A DNA stretch of 35,529 nt from Clostridium aestuarii (GTDB taxonomy: Bacteria; Bacillota; Clostridia; Clostridiales; Clostridiaceae), in the NCBI RefSeq assembly GCF_026735135.1, contig NZ_JAPQER010000011.1, forward strand, positions 1-35,529. The letters run 5' to 3'. Both the position numbers and the translations under genes were made by a program. Of the stretch, positions 33,252 to 35,529 are shown in pieces. Within the stretch, counting starts at the first letter, position 1. Each line of letters begins with the position of its first letter. The notes beneath the pieces were generated by a model. It was not told where the DNA came from. It made no database searches and saw only the letters and a program-made list of their open reading frames with translations.

Positions 33252-34799
33252 TTATTTCAATCCCATTAATTCTTCTTGAAAAATTCTTTCATCCATTAAT
33301 TTAAGTTCTTCATCAATTATTGGTTTAAAATCCATCTGAGCTAATATATCTTTTTCTAGCTCAATACCTGGAGCAATTTCAGTAAGAACTAATCCTTCTT
33401 TTCTAAGCTCAAATACAGCTCTTTCTGTTATATATAATACCGGTTGTTCAATTTCTTGTGCATACTCACCACTAAATGTAATTTGTTCAACTTGTGGTAT
33501 GAATTTTTTAACTTTCCCCTCTTGTTTTATAACTAATTTTCCATTTTTAGCAGCGATTTTCAACCCACCTGCTGTAAATGTTCCACAGTATACTGTTTTT
33601 TTAGCATTTTGAGTAATATTTATAAATCCACCGCATCCAGCTATCTTTGGTCCAAATTTACTTACATTTATGTTTCCTTTCTTGTCACATTGAGCCAAGC
33701 CTAAGAAAGCTACATCTAATCCACCGCCATCATAGAAATCAAATTGGTATGTTTGATCTATTATAGCCTCAGCATTTGTTGCTGCCCCAAAGCTTAATCC
33801 ACCTGCTGGCACTCCACCTATAGGCCCAGCCTCTACCGTCAAAGTCATTGTATCTCCTATTCCTTCCTCATTTGCAACCATTGCAACAACTTCTGGAACA
33901 CCTATTCCTAAGTTTACTGCTGCATTTTTGGGAAGCTCCATAGCTGCTCTTCTTGCTATTATCTTTCTTTCATTTAGAGATATTTTTTCAATACTGCTTA
34001 GCGATACTCTTGCTTCTCCACAATATGCTGGATTATATGCTTCTCCAAAAGTTTGCATACTAGTTTTATCATCTGCTACTACTACCGCATCCACATATAT
34101 TCCTGGAACTTTAACTAGCCTTGGATCTAGACTTCCAGTATCAACTATTTTTTGAACCTGAACTATAACAATTCCACCTGAATTTTTAGCAGCTTGAGCT
34201 AATGAAATTGTTTCTAATGTAGCTACTTCTTTTTGCATAGATATATTACCCTTTTCATCTGCATAAGTTCCCCTAATAACAGCAACATTTATTGGGAATG
34301 CCTTGTATAAAAGTCTTTCTTGTCCTTCAATATTAACTACTTTAACAATATCTTCTTTTGTAATATCATTTAATTTTCCACCTTCAACTCTTGGATCTAC
34401 AAAAGTTTTTAATCCTACATGAGTAATAGTTCCAATTTTATTAGCTGCAATATCTCTGAACAAATGACTAATTGTTCCCTGTGGAAGGTTATATGCTTCT
34501 ATTTTATTTTCCAGCGCTAACTTTTGAAGTTTAGGAGCAAGTCCCCAATGTCCACCTATTACTTTTGCAACTAATTCTTCATGTCCCAGGTGGTTTAACC
34601 CTCTTTCTTTAGCATCTCCTTGTCCTGCTGCATAGACCAACGTCAACTTCCTAGGTATTCCTTCATTTAAAAATTTTCTTTCGATTTCTGAAGTAATTTT
34701 TTCTGCATGTGCCGCACCAATAAAACCTCCAATAGCCACAGTGTCTCCATCTTTAATCATTGCAACAGCTTCTCCAACAGTTTTTATTTTTGATATCAT
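33252..34799 (-). CDS. Acyl-CoA:acetate/propionate-type CoA-transferase
   Basis: A 515-residue, class I CoA-transferase with fused alpha and beta halves. The catalytic residue is Glu323 in [16 protein letters not shown]; the N-terminal part has [14 protein letters not shown] and GGHWGLAPK. By memory it resembles Clostridium propionicum propionate CoA-transferase closely (FGASYN/FGAATN and [11 protein letters not shown] segments). It moves CoA between short-chain acids, in the cytosol. It forms a likely operon with the GntP permease and lies downstream of the Etf genes, consistent with reductive fermentation of acids. AGGAGGAG site. Confidence 0.9.
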   Translation of the reverse strand: MISKIKTVGEAVAMIKDGDTVAIGGFIGAAHAEKITSEIERKFLNEGIPRKLTLVYAAGQGDAKERGLNHLGHEELVAKVIGGHWGLAPKLQKLALENKIEAYNLPQGTISHLFRDIAANKIGTITHVGLKTFVDPRVEGGKLNDITKEDIVKVVNIEGQERLLYKAFPINVAVIRGTYADEKGNISMQKEVATLETISLAQAAKNSGGIVIVQVQKIVDTGSLDPRLVKVPGIYVDAVVVADDKTSMQTFGEAYNPAYCGEARVSLSSIEKISLNERKIIARRAAMELPKNAAVNLGIGVPEVVAMVANEEGIGDTMTLTVEAGPIGGVPAGGLSFGAATNAEAIIDQTYQFDFYDGGGLDVAFLGLAQCDKKGNINVSKFGPKIAGCGGFINITQNAKKTVYCGTFTAGGLKIAAKNGKLVIKQEGKVKKFIPQVEQITFSGEYAQEIEQPVLYITERAVFELRKEGLVLTEIAPGIELEKDILAQMDFKPIIDEELKLMDERIFQEELMGLK

Positions 34800-34875
34800 A
34801 TCAGTCTCCTCCTTTCAGCAAAATATTTTTAACTTCAATATTAATATAAGCAATTACCGTTCCATTTTTCAGTAT

Positions 34876-34903
34876 ATTATAATTATTCAGATTATTCTCG
34901 CAA
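34876..34903 (-). promoter_or_regulatory. Promoter of the CoA-transferase gene
   Basis: Minus strand: -35 TTGCGA (34898-34903), 16-base spacer, -10 TATAAT (34876-34881), about 75 bases upstream of the ATG. Confidence 0.6.
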
Positions 34904-34979
34904 GCCATTGATATATATGTATTTTTTATTTTTAAATCTAATTAAATATTTTAAAATACAGAATATCAAATATGTCAAG

Positions 34980-35080
34980 TGTATATTTTTTTTACACTTA
35001 ATTTTATTTTTTGTCATATTCCGCCTTATTATGCGCTTAGAAAAAATGTGTATTTTTTATACATGTATATTTTTTATGCA
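34980..35080. repeat. Three related 17-base motifs, possible operator array
   Basis: Copies TGTATATTTTTTTTACA (34980-34996), TGTGTATTTTTTATACA (35047-35063) and TGTATATTTTTTATGCA (35064-35080) each differ from the third at two of 17 positions. Each is nearly palindromic around a T tract (TGTRTA...TRCA). The last two are adjacent, head to tail. They lie about 75-180 bases upstream of the CoA-transferase promoter. Regulator unknown. The remainder of the 455-base gap 34800-35254 is AT-rich and gene-free. Confidence 0.55.
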
Positions 35081-35161
35081 TATTTTAAATTATATTTTCT
35101 ATTATTTTTGATTATATAGATAAAATATTTATTTTTTGTATAACATTTAACATTATTTATA

Positions 35162-35203
35162 AAAAAACTTCTTAAGAATTTAAAAATTCTTAAGAAGTTT
35201 TTT
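35162..35203 (-). terminator. Terminator of the Etf operon
   Basis: Perfect 20-base stem AAAAAACTTCTTAAGAATTT with AAATTCTTAAGAAGTTTTTT, followed by a T run on the minus strand, 52 bases after the etfA stop. Confidence 0.9.
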
Positions 35204-35254
35204 AAGTTTAGTTTATAAATTTATGCTTATTAGTATATTGATTTTTAATTGTTA

Positions 35255-35529
35255 TTATTGCATATCCTTAATTTGAGCTGTTAATTCTGGAACTATTTTG
35301 CTTAAGTCTCCTACTAATCCTAAATCTGCAACATGCATTATTGCTGCATCTTCGTCTTTATTTATAGCGATTATGTAGTCACTATCTTGCATTCCTGCTA
35401 AATGTTGGATTGCTCCTGAGATTCCGCATGCAATGTATAATTTTGGTCTTACAGTTTTTCCTGTTTGACCTATTTGTAATGCATGGTCTATCCAGTCGTT
35501 ATCTGTAGCTGCTCTTGATCCTGCTACTA
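35255..35529 (-). CDS. etfA: Electron transfer flavoprotein alpha subunit, C-terminal part
   Basis: Ninety-one codons at the right edge, running off the window at the 5' end. The sequence is the FAD-binding C-terminal domain: [66 protein letters not shown], matching the EtfA/FixB family. EtfA carries FAD and with EtfB passes electrons to acyl-CoA dehydrogenase; etfB and a dehydrogenase are expected just outside. A strong terminator follows. Confidence 0.92.
   Translation of the reverse strand, partial: VAGSRAATDNDWIDHALQIGQTGKTVRPKLYIACGISGAIQHLAGMQDSDYIIAINKDEDAAIMHVADLGLVGDLSKIVPELTAQIKDMQ

Noticed and set aside
34980..34996. GlnR/TnrA-type TGTNA-N7-TNACA site
   Set aside because: Fifth base is T, so the consensus is not met; kept only as an unassigned repeat.

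Overview
The window is low-GC DNA with Shine-Dalgarno-rich genes of the type AGGAGG, frequent TTG/GTG starts, spore-protein genes (an H-type SASP, a BclA-like collagen glycoprotein) and Stickland/butyrate-type metabolism genes (CoA-transferase, EtfA). Together these point to an anaerobic spore-forming Clostridium (cluster I, sensu stricto). I cannot name the species from sequence alone. No prophage, CRISPR array, tRNA or intact insertion sequence was seen.

Layout. 1-465: the first bases of a 16S rRNA gene on the minus strand with its boxA leader and a strong promoter; the rRNA operon runs off the left edge. 466-5437: a stand-alone pyruvate-kinase C-terminal domain protein, an unusual YceG-like/HtrA-like protease fusion, two small membrane proteins and a secreted SAM hydrolase. 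5595-9031: an island of very short genes (sspH and several lysine/histidine-rich peptides) around an M24 peptidase. 9257-12830: two glycosyltransferases flanking a GPT-repeat collagen-like protein, which looks like an exosporium or spore-surface glycoprotein locus. 12938-13162: a compact multi-hairpin, inverted-repeat element with relatives at 17119 and 2631. 13367-16631: deoxynucleoside kinase, NhaC-type antiporter and a SorC-type regulator with visible operator candidates. 16789-18441: two tandem paralogous small basic proteins and an SOS-controlled Y-family DNA polymerase. 18585-19904: BrnQ. 19985-25195: a complete Bce-type peptide-antibiotic sensing and detoxification module (BceRS plus BceAB-like ABC transporter) with a lytic transglycosylase gene placed between the two halves behind a perfect BceR-type box. 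25818-30215: a TPP-riboswitch operon thiC-purF-thiM-thiE. 30229-31673: a signal-less cell-wall amidase and a membrane-anchored unknown. 31761-35529: GntP permease, acetate/propionate-type CoA-transferase and the C-terminal end of EtfA.

How genes work together. The thi operon joins PurF (makes phosphoribosylamine, the route to AIR) to ThiC (AIR to HMP-P), ThiM (thiazole salvage) and ThiE (coupling), all behind one TPP switch. The Bce module probably senses cell-wall-active peptides and induces the transporter and a wall hydrolase. The collagen/glycosyltransferase locus and the small-peptide island are likely sporulation-related. The CoA-transferase, permease and Etf genes fit uptake and activation of short carboxylic acids.

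Most of the window is ordinary clostridial chromosome. The best candidates for something undescribed are the YceG-protease fusion, the BceR-box/transglycosylase arrangement, the small-peptide island with its tandem paralogs, and the hairpin-array element family.
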